Shown piece after piece: positions 12,402 through 24,069 of a stretch of DNA of 64,000 nucleotides; within the stretch, counting starts at the first letter, position 1, and each line of letters opens with the position of its first letter. The translations under genes and the position numbers were made by a program. The DNA is taken from assembly GCA_017607445.1 (NCBI GenBank), contig JAEVHH010000003.1, positions 2,666,001 through 2,730,000 of the forward strand, in the 5' to 3' direction. Source of the stretch: Histoplasma ohiense. Its lineage: Eukaryota > Ascomycota > Eurotiomycetes > Onygenales > Ajellomycetaceae. Under the pieces are notes generated by a model, which was not told the origin of the DNA, ran no database searches, and saw nothing but the letters and a program-made list of their open reading frames with translations.

Positions 12402-13563
12402 ATGTCAACAGAATCAGATAAGCACATCATTATGCTTGATTTTAAGATGCTGAAAGTTCAGTATTCTTCTTCTTCAGAGTCTACTTCATCAGCAGATTGA
12501 TCTGATGAGCTTCATCAATCACAGTGTGATCTTCAATTGAAAAGTACAAGCAAGAGAAAAGCTCCTCCGGCTCAGAAGTGTATTGAGAAGCTTATGAAAA
12601 GTATTCAAAGAAGTCTTGATCTTTCTCAGATCATCAAATCTGAAGTTCAGTTGTCAATCATCTGAAATAAATCTTCATGAGACACATTTCTGAAGGTGTT
12701 CAACTGCAAGCTTGCTGGCACTGTCATCATTGCTGTCCACTATACTCATCTGTTCCAAGTTGTGGCCATTCGGGAATATTCTATGGAAGATGCAGAGAGG
12801 ATGTTACAGAGATTCTGATAAGTGCAACATCAAAACATCATCTTCATCAGAGAATGCTACAGTGACAAAGAAGCCATGTATGCTCTGATTGATGATCTTT
12901 CTCTCACTCTCATGCAACTGATTGGCTGCTGTGCTTATCTCAGTGAGAGTCAGCTGACTTCAATCATTGAATAGATAAGTCTTTCACAGATCAGCTGCTG
13001 CTGAAATGTTACTGATGATCAGAAGGTTCTCAATGGCCTGTCTTATCTGATCACAGCTGGCTTTGAGCATAAATCTCTGACATGTTCTAATATTCTACTA
13101 GGTCTGAATGGGTCTGTCAAAATTGGTACAAACATGTGTATGCACTTTAACAACTTCTGAGGGCTACTGCTGATGACACTTTACAGCTGGCTTAGAGTTC
13201 TGTGTGGAACATCTGCTCAATCAGACCCAAATCGAATCCATCAAAGTGTTGGCAACCATTACCATGGAGCTCATGCAGAAATATGATAAGGATGATGGAT
13301 TAATTGAGGTTGATAATTTGAATTGCTGGCCTGTCGATTCAGCCTCCTTTGGATTCCTCTCGGTGACCTCTGAGGCTATGTCCATTGAGGTACTAAAGCA
13401 AGTGAGTCAAGTTTGGCCCCCACCACCTGCCTCAGATTCTTTACTGTTGCTCACTCCTTTCTAGCACCCGCTCGTATCTAAACAACGGCCATCGCCGGGT
13501 GTGCTGATTGGTCTTGCTCGCCTTGCTCTGATTTCTGCACGCATCTACTCTTGCGGATCGTGA
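12402..13563 (+). pseudogene. STE20/PAK-like pseudokinase gene, decayed
   Basis: The frame starts at ATG 12402. A Ser-rich N-terminus is followed by a kinase N-lobe: VFNCKLAGTVIIAVHY, then VVAIREYSMEDAE near 12750, where the usual beta-3 lysine is Arg. The catalytic-loop region reads EHKSLTCSNILL (about 13070), so HRD is absent, and the DFG position reads as GTN. The C-lobe has IKVLATITMELMQKYDKDDG (about 13230-13300). A 63-bp intron (13402-13464, GTGAGT...CTAG) leads to a last exon ending SARIYSCGS at TGA 13561. The family is a STE20-related, catalytically dead fungal group. TGA stops and a TGA-TAA pair occur before 13150, and there is one frame change near 13190. The last 350 bases keep CpG and look intact. 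Confidence 0.75.
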
Positions 13564-13756
13564 TCATTTCAATTGTCAGATCCTGCTTGTTTAGCATTTC
13601 CAATATATTTCACTGGATTTTCATCAGACGTAGTCATTTTGATTTGTACAATGGAACAGAAGAATTATACCGTAGCACCGCCCTTTGTGATCCATGGCAT
13701 AATTAGTTAGTTTCCATTTGGGCTTATCTAATCACCCCGTAGAAGTACCCCACAAA

Positions 13757-14083
13757 CTCGCGCACATCATGACCTCGCCCACCAAGTCATGTGATATAAA
13801 ACTCTATCTAATAACCACTTGTGATTGACTTACTTGGCTTCATCATCTCCACGACTGATTCCAGACATCAATTGTAGAGGTGTAATTTATGTCTAGATGT
13901 CATACACAGGCTCTGTATGACTAGACTGAGCATATACATGAAGAAAAGAAAAGAAAGATGAGAAAAAGAGATCATATATATCAGAGAGAGAGCTATGAGA
14001 TTGAAATTGCACCTTTTTAATTGGCATTCTACAAACTACACTATATCACATGACTTGGGGCGCGAGGTCATGGTGTGCGTGAG
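13757..14083. mobile_element. Fold-back or MITE-like element with 42-bp inverted arms
   Basis: The arm at 13757-13798 (core CATGACCTCGCCCACC) is the reverse complement of 14042-14083 (core GGGGCGCGAGGTCATG) with about five mismatches. The 243 bases between contain no ORF. TTAGTTAGTTT at about 13705 and CTAACTAACTAA at about 14091 may extend the inverted repeat outward, giving an element of about 400 bp. I could not fix a target duplication. A non-autonomous DNA transposon is the best guess. Confidence 0.55.
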
Positions 14084-14672
14084 TTCATGGAGCTAACTAA
14101 CTAAGTTAAGTTAATTTGAGAAATAGTGTGCAAGCAGATGATGTCATGGTTCCACCCGGGCAATCCCCAGCACAAGTTACTAGATCTGAAATGGGACCCT
14201 GTGGGGCAGTCTGAAGGGAGAAAAGGACAGAAAGCAAGGCTTGTTTGATGAAAGTGGATGGAACAAGATGAAAACTACTCAGTCACTGCCGAGATCAGAG
14301 CAACCACAAGAAAAAGGTCATTCAGAAACAAAACAGCTTAATCATATTTGTTGGAATACTATTTAATTCTTACTAACTACATTGTTTTAGGGGAAACACT
14401 GAATTTTGTATGAACAGAGGCAGATACTCTTGGATTTTGACATTCATTGGATCCTCTGATTTTCCACATCCATTTTCAGCAGGGGGGCTGTGGTGCATTG
14501 ACTGCAGTGCATTGATCAACCATGCTGCAGCACAGATCAATCTGGCTGGAACTCCATCTCACACATCCCCATTTTTTGATGCAGATAGCTTCATACAATT
14601 TCTTGTAAGTGATCTTGCAATTCATCAGACACTGACACTAGAACTCTTAGTATGTTTTACAGGGTGAGGACA
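14084..14672. other. Intergenic, with one weak ORF
   Basis: A plus-strand ORF lies at 14410-14667 (about 85 codons) with a possible donor GTAAGT at about 14605. I recognise no domain and cannot show that it is real. The rest has no visible feature. The converging ferric reductase gene ends at 14673. Confidence 0.25.
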
Positions 14673-14852
14673 TCAAGAAATCTTACTCATCACAAGTAAC
14701 CTGCCACACTCTTTGTGAATATTGGGAAGTCTGAGAATGTAGTCATCAGAAACTTCTGATGATATGATCTCTCTGTAATTAGATTGGTTGTGGTAGAGCA
14801 TTGCATGCTTGTGCTTTTCAAAAGGCTTTTCATCTTCTACTTTGATGCTAGA
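14673..14852 (-). pseudogene. 3' end of the split ferric reductase gene
   Basis: On the minus strand this piece reads IKVEDEKPFEKHKHAM, then LRLPNIHKECGRLLVM, and stops near 14673. It joins in frame to the part right of copia C1: ...FYMKS at 20640-20628 plus SIKVED here, once one copy of the 5-bp target duplication is removed. It is the distal part of the NAD-binding domain of the ferric reductase described at 20628-22108. Confidence 0.75.
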
Positions 14853-15187
14853 TGTCGGAACTGAATAAAGTCCGAATATTGACCCAAATACTGAATATCG
14901 AATAAGTAAATTGAATTGATTATTATAACTCCAATAATTACATGATAACCAGGCAGTATTTATAAGAAAGAGAATGCTTGAACATATGATGGAGGCAGTG
15001 CTGGTATACATTGAAGCAGTGATCCAGTTTCCAAAATTGAGATAGAATAAGATGATCAATCACTTCTCACAATGCTTGATATAATAGATTCTTTCTCACA
15101 ATGCTTGATATGATAGATCCTTTCTCACAATGTTTGATATGATAGATCATTTCTCACAATGTTTGATATGATAGATCATTTCTCACA
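14853..15187 (-). repeat. 3' LTR of C1, with 29-bp tandem repeats
   Basis: The plus strand starts TGTCGGAACTG and ends CTCACA. The last 125 bases are about four and a half copies of a 29-bp unit containing CTCACAATGYTTGATATGAT. The same array ends the other LTR. Confidence 0.9.
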
Positions 15188-15751
15188 TACCCCCTTCAGC
15201 AGAATAACATCAGTAATGAAGCTGGAAAAATTATCAGAATAGAAAATAATGTAGAAGACATGATGATTAATAAAATGAAAAGAAATAGATAAAGAAGATA
15301 TATGAGGATGTTGAACTTCTTTCATCCAAGCTCATTGAGATTTTATATCTTATTTTGTTATTTTATTGACAAGATCAGTTATATCAACTAATTCTATCTG
15401 TTTGACAAATTCTCTTTGTCTCTGTTGCAATAATGGCTTGGTCAACCTGTCCACTGACATGTTGCTTGTAGGTGTTCATTGTATTGAGATATTATCAGAC
15501 TGTATCCATTCTCACAACCAATTGCTGTAGATATCAACATGGTGTAATTTAGTTGTGATGGAAGGATCTTTCTTAGTAAGAATGCCAACTGTTTGTTGAT
15601 TATTGCATTGAATTGAAATCTTATGTTCTGAATTGAATTTCAGATGATCAAAGAATTGTTTCCATCAGATTGACTTCTTGTCTGTCTGTGATATAGCTAA
15701 TAGTTCAGCTTCAATGATGAAAGTTGTTATTACTCTCTATCTCTTTGACTT

Positions 15752-18700
15752 TCAATCAACAGATTCTTCAAAAAGTTTGAAGATGTAATCTTCTGTTGAT
15801 CTTCTATCTGAATTATCTGTGAAGAAGGCATCACTAGCTGCTTCAATCACATTCATTGATAAGTCATCAGATATGCTATATTCAATCACTAGATTCTTTG
15901 AATCTTGTAGATAGATGATAATGCAATCAATCTCTGCAGAATGATGTTCTGAGAAATTGATCATATAGATTGCAAGCTTGTCAACTGTGTATATGATATC
16001 TGATCTAGTCATCACTGTGGTGTATATACAGAATCTGATTCAGCATTGATAATAGTGGATATCCTCTGGCAATGCAGTTCCTTGATAAGATGCTAGTGAA
16101 ATGCTAGATAGAGATGTTGATGCTTTGTGAGCATGAGTGAGATGATAAGTATCAATCAACTTATCAATATAAGTATCTTGACAGAGCCATAACTTCTTAG
16201 AGCTTCAGTCTCTAGTAATTCTCATATTAAGAAATCATTCAAGATTTCTCATCTGTTGAAATTCATATGTATCTTTAAGATCTTTGATTAACTGATTCTT
16301 TTTCTCTCTGTCATCAGAGTGAGATATCACAACAGTATCATCAATGTAGAAGAATATAATTATTCATCTGTTGATGAATAGACATTTATCCTCAGAGATT
16401 GAAATGAAGTCTAACTGTTTAAGAGTATTAGATAGTTCTTTAAGTCATAGAAGAGGTGATCTTCTTAGATTATATAAGATATATTGTAGATATAGAATAT
16501 AGATGTTCTTCTTGAGATTTCATACTCTCTTCAACTTCCATCAATCATCTGATAATTCAATATAGACTAGTTCATCAAGTGAGCTGTTCACAAAGACATT
16601 GACACCATTCAGTTGCTTAGCATCAAGATCAAAGATATTGATAATAGCAAGCAAGATACAGAAGGTTCTTACAGCTAGAGTGTGAGCTTTGATATCTAGA
16701 TCAGATACTGATTGTAAATCATCTTGAACACAGATATGAGCTTTGAACTTGACAAGATAACCATCATCATCAAACTTGTAGATAAACACTCAATATAATG
16801 GAATCACTGAGATATCTTTCAAAGATCTGTTAACAATTTTATAGATATTTTGCTGAGTTATAGAGTTCCATTTCTGTTTGATAGCATTAATTCATTCATT
16901 GCAATAGAGGTGCTTGTTGATGTCATTTCAATGTTGAGATGGGTCAGATAACTGAGATTGATGAATTTTGAAAGATTCTGATCTGGATAGAGATTTCACA
17001 AAGGCAGTGTTAATCATTCAATTTGAATTATCTTTAGCAATAGATACTGCTATATGATGGGTTGCTTTGTGTGTTCTCTTGTTCTTAATTATATTGAACT
17101 TGTTGAAGTCAGAACTGATCTCATTCGCTCTAGATGCTCAATTACTAGATGATAATATCAGATAAGTATCAATAGAAAAGTCAGATTCAGAGGTAGAATT
17201 CAGTATAGATAAGATATCTGCCATAAGTTGCATCTTCAGTGTTTTGCTGATATCTTTGCTATTTTTATCAATGTTCTTCATACGTGGTGGGATCTCATCA
17301 GAATGGAAGATATCAATATCTGAGTATAGATTATTCTTTTGTTGAGAAGTGTCAATCCTTGATTCTTGAACTTCAATATTCAAGAACTCAATCTCTTGAA
17401 CAACTCAATCTCACAGCTGTTTTTCAATGTGAGATTCATCTGAATTATATTGTCTATTTTCATTGAATATAACATTCCTTGTCCTTATTACTCTATCTAG
17501 ATGAGGAATCCAAATTCTAAAGATGTTTGTAAAATCATAATTCACAAAATATTCAATATGAGCTCTGAGATCAAGCTTCTGTGATCAATTTCAATTGAGA
17601 ATTTTATTGAGAATCTTTGCATATGCTTGACATCTGTAGGCATGTAAGTGAGCACAAGAGTGGTGGTTGATATGAAGATATTCTTCTAGTGCTTGAAGTG
17701 GTGATTTCCATTCTAGTATCTTGATAGGGGTTCTATTCAGCAAGTAAACAGCAGCAGTTGCTATCTCAGAAAACAGTGATTGAGGCAACAAGAATTCTAT
17801 TCTAAGAGCTCTTATTCTAGTGATTATGATAGCATCTGCTTGTTCAGCAGCACTGTTCTGTTCATGAATATATTCTGAAGAGTATTCAATCTCTAGACTC
17901 AGTTCAGTTACCCAGTTCTTAAAGATATCAGATTCTTTAACTGCTCTCTCATTGTCAATTTGTATAATCTTTGTTTCACAATCAAATTGGTGTTTAATTC
18001 ATCTTAAAATCTTGTTGAAAGTGTTTCTTATATCAGATTTTCTCAAGGCTGTTACTGTGATATGGAAATGAAGATAATCACATACAAAATGTATGAGCCA
18101 TTGTTCTCTGTTGTAGCAGTAGAAAGATTCTTGTACAATATCTGCATGGAGTCATTTGAAGGGTAGTTTTGATTGTATATAGAGATGATGAGATATTTGA
18201 TTCTTTGTCTTGACAAGATGGCAGGGTTCACAGAGTTCTTTGTTCTCAGTATCAACATTCTTAATATTTTTAATATCTGATATCTGAACTTCTTTGACAT
18301 TGATTGGCAGATGTTCAACTGCTCTCATCAAGGGATGTTCTAGACATTGATGCCAAATCTTAGAGGAAGCAGTAGAGCTTTTCACAGTGTAAGAAGATGT
18401 AGTTGATGATTTTGATATCTTAGCAGATTCCATTATCTTCACAGATTCTGCTGAATTGTTAGTTGAGGCAATATTAGCAAGCACTAAGGTGTTCTCACTA
18501 GTTCTGCAATATTCAGTAACTAGCAGTCCATCATACACTTCTATATAAGTGAAGATTGAATTGTCACTAATTCTCCACAATCTAAACAATTTGCCATTGA
18601 GATAGATCCTCTCTATATGATAGCAAGGTTTCCAGATGATTAGATTGATGTGTGAGAATGAAATATATGCAGCATTCTTAAGAATCACTTTGAACTGCTT

Positions 18701-19347
18701 GCTGAGAGTGTTGATTATGTAGATTCAAACAGTTTCATATTTCACAACTCTTGTTGTCAAATCTTCTGTATAAACTTGCTCCTCTGTTGGTTCATATGTT
18801 AGGAATCTAGATCGATTATTGCAGATATGTCACTCAGCATCAGTATTGAATATTCAGAAATCTCAAAGATAGAGATGTTGATTTGAAGAAGAGCTCTCAA
18901 TGTTCACATTTAGACATCTTATTGATTGATCAACAGATACAATATCAGAAGTGATTGAAGATTGATCAGTAGAATGATCAATAGAATAATTGATAATATG
19001 ATTGATAGATTCTCTGCTTGTCTTTAGAATCATTTCTTTTAGTGTCTGTTCTATTATCTCTGTATTAGAAGCAGCTATTTTGCTTATTGCTGCATCTATC
19101 TTCTTCTTGATATCTTCATTCTTGAGTGTCTTATCTATCTTTTTATATTGTTGCTTGTTCTCCTTCCATTCTTCTGATCTCTGACTTGGGTTGAGATAAT
19201 AACATTTGACTCAGAAATGTTTAGAATCACAGATGCAGATTCTGAATCTTGATTATTCTGCTTATCTGTTATTAAAGATAGTGAGATTGAATACAAGCAG
19301 TTCTGGCTTGCTATATCTCTTCTTGCAATATTCAGAATGAAAGTCAT
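15752..19347 (-). pseudogene. pol region of copia C1
   Basis: On the minus strand an HLCH-type zinc finger (WHQCLEHPLMRAVEHL ... CEPCHLVKTKN, about 18200-18350) precedes an integrase segment (AVYLLNRTPIKILEWKSPL, about 17680-17760). Reverse transcriptase has the copia segment DLDAKQLNGVNVFVNSSLDE (about 16570-16640) and catalytic FFYIDDTVV (about 16340). RNase H-like sequence ends near 15752. Frames are broken by stops. By family, it would make and integrate cDNA. Confidence 0.85.
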
Positions 19348-19576
19348 TAATCATATCTGTGAAAAAGAAGTTCTTCTTATCTTCTATCTCAACTTCTCTC
19401 TTTCAGATGACAGCATACAGATTATTGATAGATATATTGATATGAAAGAAGTTCTTTCATATATCAAAGTTGTCATCTATATCAGAGTGTTTGATTTCTG
19501 TTTCAATCAGAGTTCAAGTATCTAATCACTGATCTAGATTCTGTTTAGACATCTTCTGCAAGTTCTGATATTTCTT

Positions 19577-20005
19577 TCATATCTTATACTGATGATCTGC
19601 TGTTCTGAGTGATAATCTCTTCTTAAGAGCAATTAGAAGATTCTTTATATCAATATGACTATTTCTATTAGTTGCTATTTCTAGCTCACTGAATGTCACT
19701 GTTCTGAAGATCTTCTGTCTGATCTTGCTAACATCTGTAAGTTTATCTTTATAGATATTTCTGTCATTGTTGTATCTGCTGTTCTTCATCTTCCATTTAA
19801 CTCTTGCTTCCATGGTGTGCTCAGTAGGGAATTCTGAGGGAATAGATGCAGATATTTCACTCATTCTATTGAGACTTTCATCACTAATAAGATTCAGTAC
19901 TTGAAGCTCAGTGGCAAGACCTAGTATCATGTTGTACCATAGATTCCATTTTCTAGAGGAATTCAAGAAAAGTGATGTTTTTAATGAGGAATTTTCTGCT
20001 GACAT
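19577..20005 (-). pseudogene. gag of copia C1
   Basis: An ORF of 142 codons starts at ATG 20005 (MSAENSSLKTSLFLNSSRKW). The segment NLWYNMILGLATELQVLNLI resembles the start of copia Gag (UBN2-like) proteins, but I rely mainly on position. Decay truncates it; related frame continues to about 19135. Confidence 0.6.
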
Positions 20006-20029
20006 CTTGGTCGTTGTATATAGATGTAA

Positions 20030-20250
20030 AACCGATATAGAATCGAACAGATAATTGATATAGAATTGAATGGATATAATTGATATAGAATTGAATGGAT
20101 ATAATCAGTATAGAATTGAATGAATATTGCTGCAATTGTTGCTGATAAGAAGGTCGATGAGATCGAATAGATAGGTATAATCAAATAGATATCAAGATAG
20201 ATATAGATATCTTTGCCGATAAGAAGGTTGATATGAATAGATATCAATAT
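20030..20250. repeat. Short AT-rich repeats in the leader of C1
   Basis: Imperfect copies of GATATAGAATTGAATGGATATAAT and of GATAAGAAGGT(C/T)GAT lie between the 5' LTR and gag of C1. They are probably part of the untranslated leader. Confidence 0.6.
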
Positions 20251-20282
20251 AATTGAATAGATAGTGATAGATAGCTAACCCA

Positions 20283-20292
20283 GGCTCATAAC
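20283..20292 (-). promoter_or_regulatory. Primer-binding site of C1 (half initiator-Met tRNA)
   Basis: The ten bases next to the 5' LTR read GTTATGAGCC on the element strand. Their complement GGCTCATAAC is the anticodon loop region (CAT) of initiator methionine tRNA. Several copia elements are known to prime with a half molecule of this tRNA. Confidence 0.65.
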
Positions 20293-20627
20293 TGTTGGAA
20301 CTGAATAAAGTCTGAATATTGACTCAAATACTGAATATCAAATAAGTAAATTGAATTGATTATTATAACTCCAATAATTACATGATAACCAAGCAGTATT
20401 TATAAGAAAGAGAATGCTTGAATATATGATGGGAGCAGTGCTGATATACATCAGAGCAGTGATCTGATTTCTGAAATTGAGATAGAATAAGATGATCAAT
20501 CACTTCTCACAATGCTTGATATGATAGATTCTTTCTCACAATGCTTGATATGATAGATTCTTTCTCACAATGTTTGATATGATAGATCATTTCTCACAAT
20601 GTTTGATATGATAGATCATTTCTCACA
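20293..20627 (-). repeat. 5' LTR of C1
   Basis: The LTR is 335 bp, the same length as the 3' LTR, and differs from it by scattered transitions. It carries the same 29-bp tandem array at its plus-strand right end. Confidence 0.9.
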
Positions 20628-22108
20628 CTGGATTTCATGTAGAAAGACATCTCAAGAATCTACACTTGCATTAACTTTGTGCCATTGAATCCACAATTAC
20701 TTAACATATGTAGCTGTTATCAAGAACATCATCAATCAAAAGACTGTTGAGTAATAACTGAGCTGCAATAGCAATATCTGATCACATTAGCTTGTTTCAT
20801 GTCTTTCTCTGAGAAAGTATTGACTCATTCAATGTCTTCACCTGCCACACAAGATGCACACAGTGAATCAATGAAGTGAATGTGTTATACTCATGAAGAA
20901 GCTGCTTGAGATAGATGAGGACATCAGCTATACTGAAGTCACTAACAATCACTAGAATAGTCTCATACTGACTGACAGATTTGCTGAGTCTGTGAGGGCC
21001 ACTGACAAAGACAGAGAAGAAAGTGAATTCATCCACAGCTGCTTGAGTCTGTAACTTTGCTGTGAGATCATGATGGGTCTGTGCGAAGAGTTCCAACATG
21101 TTTTGCTTGCCTGGAGACCACAACATAACCATGAAAGAATGGGTTTGCATTCAGGATGCCAAACCCAAATTGACTGACAGCATCCACAGATTGACATACT
21201 GACCAGCCTTCACTTCAAGCAATCATGGAAGTGTCACATGAATTTTAATGGGCTTCCCTTCAACTTGGGCATTTTTATCAGAGGGGTCATCTTTCTCACA
21301 CATAACCAACACTTGGGGAGACAGTTGCGATGAAAGAACTCGATTACAATATAAGAAAATCAAGAACTGCAGAATAGTTGTCAGTGACAGAATACTCAGC
21401 AGTACATAGATATAGATTCTTGGGAAAATAGAATTAGATGGCAGATGGCATCAAGTAGCATAGACAGAAGCCGCTGCGAGGCTCTGATGAGTCCGGAGAA
21501 ATATCTCATACACAAGTCAGCAAAAGAATGGGAGGGAAAACAATAAAAGAAATATCAACAACACAGCACTCTGTGAACTATCAGTCAACAATTCTCAATA
21601 GTGAGTAACACCTCTGTACAATAAAACCAAAGAGATTGCTGTGATTGCAAAAAAAGAGTTCAGCCCGTTGAATTGAAGTATGGAGGATGATGTGGAGAGT
21701 TAAGAGTACACCCACTGTCCACCCTGTAGCACAATGAAGCTGCTGGCAAATCTTTAAAGAAATACCAAGGCCATCTGCAAGGAAGCTCAAATGGGTTGCA
21801 ATAAAGATAACCCTCATATTGACAAGTGATAGTGTTCCAGCTCATCGAGCAGCCTCACTTGCTGATGGAACCCGAAACACAATGAAGAAGATGGTGATGA
21901 CTCCATACACAATATACAGAAGAACATTGGCACATATCCATGGGTCAAAAAGCTGGTGATGTTTAATGAGACATGGATAGATGAGATGCTTTGAAATCAG
22001 CATTGAAATGGTGTTGATCCAGCTCTTGAGGGAACATATTATGTGGATTAGAGTGAGAGTTACAAGAACACCGCCTGCGACAGCAGAATAAATAGTGACG
22101 ATATCCAT
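20628..22108 (-). pseudogene. Ferric reductase-like transmembrane protein, 5' part, split by C1
   Basis: Coding starts at ATG 22108. Hydrophobic segments of a ferric-reductase transmembrane domain follow (THLSFLADGLGI, about 21790; YEIFLRTHQSLAAASVYAT, about 21460-21520), including HHxxxH-like histidines. An FAD-binding segment reads VKAGQYVNLW (about 21200). The NAD-binding part reads FVSGPHRLSKSVSQYETILV (about 20940-21010). The family moves electrons from NADPH through FAD and haem to ferric iron at the plasma membrane. A probable intron lies near 21590. TGA codons at about 21842 and 21430 and the 5.8-kb insertion of C1 inactivate it. Confidence 0.8.
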
Positions 22109-22311
22109 GACCTCAAGTCGGTCAATGGTAATGAAAGCAGTAAGGAAAGAGGAAATATTGGGGGGGGTGGAGTGAGGGAGATGGAAGATGGAAGAAAACT
22201 AGACATGCTTGGGATGGGAGGTGTGTTTTAAATATCTGATAGCAGTACCTGCTACTGCATATAGTATATTGACTCGAGACGCCAGGAGCTTTACAGGGCG
22301 GCTCGCGCAAT

Positions 22312-22995
22312 TTGCCGGTCGGGAGACTGGTTCATCAACGCTGTGATCTCTGGAGAGCGGAATCCATCAGCTTTCCTGATGACATTCCGACTGACTTTAT
22401 TCTACCGCCAAAAAAAAGCATGGTCTCGACAAAACATCAACAAAGAAAGAAACATGGATGGAGAGAGACCGTCTTCAGAAATAGTATGGCGTTGACGATG
22501 TAAAAGATCAAAAATGAGCAGATTATTCCTTTCATCTGTATGATAAAAATGTAGAAGAAAAGAAAGTCAGAATTCCAAAGCCAAAAAAATTTCAAGTTCA
22601 AAGGTACCTGAAACTAACTTTATGTGGCAAATTGCTTCAAATACAGTGCTACCGTTCACTACCAGCAGTTTGAAGGTGTTGTCACTCATTTTGGATATAT
22701 CCTGTTCCCTACCTCACATAATCTATGAGCTGGAGCTTTAAATCAATTTGGAGGCATGTACCACATAAGGAAAATTTGTGCGGAGCCTCCAAATATTAGG
22801 AAAGTTTTCGGGGTTCCAACCGGTTCGGATCACAAATCGTGGCCCAAGCGTGCCAAAGCAGACACATCCAAATGACCTTCGACAGAAGTACGCTTTTGAA
22901 AAGCACCCTTGATGATTGTCACTGCAAAGATGTCTACCTTCTTATTTTATGAAGACAATCAGTACTTTACAATTAGTTTCAACAAACTTGGCAAT
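22312..22995 (+). pseudogene. MADS-like gene remnant, interrupted
   Basis: The first piece (about 22417-22490) reads KHQQRKKHGWRETVFRNSM, which matches the start of the MADS-like domain at 48316. The second piece (about 22914-23020) reads KDVYLL, then after one frame change YEDNQYFTISFNKLG and SRFPSPNKDIV, matching the end of that domain. About 410 bases lie between, either an intron or an insertion. MADS (SRF-type) domains bind DNA; this copy is unlikely to work. Confidence 0.5.
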
Positions 22996-23212
22996 TCAAA
23001 TAGCCGTTTTCCATCTCCAAATAAAGATATAGTAAGTGTCATTATAACCACAGACAGGCACGGCCCGCACAAACAGGAGAACCATTACATGCTGCTGAAA
23101 GACAAATAGAGATAATGCAAAAAGATCTAAAAGTCGATGGAAATCCATACACTTAAGCCCATTTGACACCATTACATGCTATAAAGCTGCCTGCAACCTT
23201 GTTTGTAGAAGA

Positions 23213-23628
23213 CTACAGATAATCAGCAACAAACTCCTTGATAAGTTTCTGAGAAACAGAGATGGAATCAATTTGCTGCCAGTTCTCTTCAGCTTGCTGA
23301 AGGGTTAGCTTAGTTGCAGCCACTCAGCAGATTCAACCATCAATAATCTGTCTTGTGAGCCGGACAGTGATGGTTTCTCCCAGCAAAATCTGTTTCGCCA
23401 TGGCGTCAAATTCATGATAAAGACATATCACATCAGGATGAATGTTAACAACATAGTTGATAACAGCATTGAGCTTTGAGAGAGGATATTTACTGTGGTT
23501 TTTGCTGTACAGAATGAATGAGCATTCAGTATGAGGACATCAAAATAGATGATATAAGCAACTCACATGACCTCAGCTAGGGTATTTCCACAGGCAAGAA
23601 GAGCTCCAAGACCCAATACATCTGCCAT
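23213..23628 (-). pseudogene. Small two-exon gene, hypothetical, decayed
   Basis: Exon 1 (23628-23567) encodes MADVLGLGALLACGNTLAEV. A 62-bp intron (23566-23505, GTGAGT...TGTACAG) is followed by exon 2 (23504-23213), which ends VSQKLIKEFVADYL at TAG. The product would be 117 residues. Two in-frame TGA codons near 23330 sit where Arg (CGA) is likely. I do not recognise the family; the N-terminus recalls the start of some fungal NLR-like proteins, but this is weak. Confidence 0.5.
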
Positions 23629-23639
23629 TCATCAACATC

Positions 23640-24060
23640 AACTACTCTGTCTTTTTTGCTCATGGAATTGCCTCTGAAGTGCCTGCTTCATCTGGTCATC
23701 CATCAAGTCCCACTTGTCTGAATATGAGCACTTCAGCAGGTAATCAGCAGAGAGGGTTGAAGCACAATGCTGGTCATGATTCTTCAGTCTTCTGAAATGT
23801 ATTCCACTCCACCTTTTCTGTGTGAGAGATTTGAAGGAAAGATATAATATGGCATGTGAGATGCAGAGCTGTAATTTCTGATCTGAACTTCAGTTTATCA
23901 GTGTATTAGCATAGCAAAAGACATGACAAAACCTCTTCTCAGCTGAGGAATCTGTCAAAATAGAAAGATTGAGAGCATTCTCAGATTAAAAACTATTCTT
24001 CTATCATATGCAGAAGCTCTGATAGTCAGTCAAATCATCTCTGATAAACTCTTCACCAAC
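23640..24060 (-). other. Fragment of coding-like sequence, unassigned
   Basis: A minus-strand frame (about 23650-23790) reads SADYLLKCSYSDKWDLMDDQ followed by a Gln-rich helix. It has no start and is cut by stops. It may be an exon of a decayed gene upstream of the 23628 start. Confidence 0.3.
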
Positions 24061-24069
24061 TTCTAGAGC

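Larger units (their letters stand above)
14853..20627 (-). mobile_element. Ty1/copia retrotransposon C1, complete but decayed
   Basis: This is a 5775-bp element with 335-bp LTRs at 14853-15187 and 20293-20627. The target duplication is CTAGA (14848-14852) and CTGGA (20628-20632), differing by one G-to-A transition. The internal order on the minus strand is gag, integrase, reverse transcriptase, RNase H, which is the copia order. A polypurine tract (complement of TACCCCCTTC, 15188-15197) abuts the 3' LTR. A half-tRNA primer site abuts the 5' LTR. It interrupts a ferric reductase gene. Confidence 0.92.

Noticed and set aside
15062..15187. Regularly spaced repeats as a CRISPR-like array.
   Set aside because: The units are adjacent, without unique spacers, lie inside an LTR and the genome is eukaryotic.
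21470..21510. CTGATGAGTCCGGAGAAA resembles a hammerhead ribozyme core.
   Set aside because: Stem II would have no loop, flanking stems do not form, and the complementary strand codes for ferric reductase (YEIFLRTHQS).
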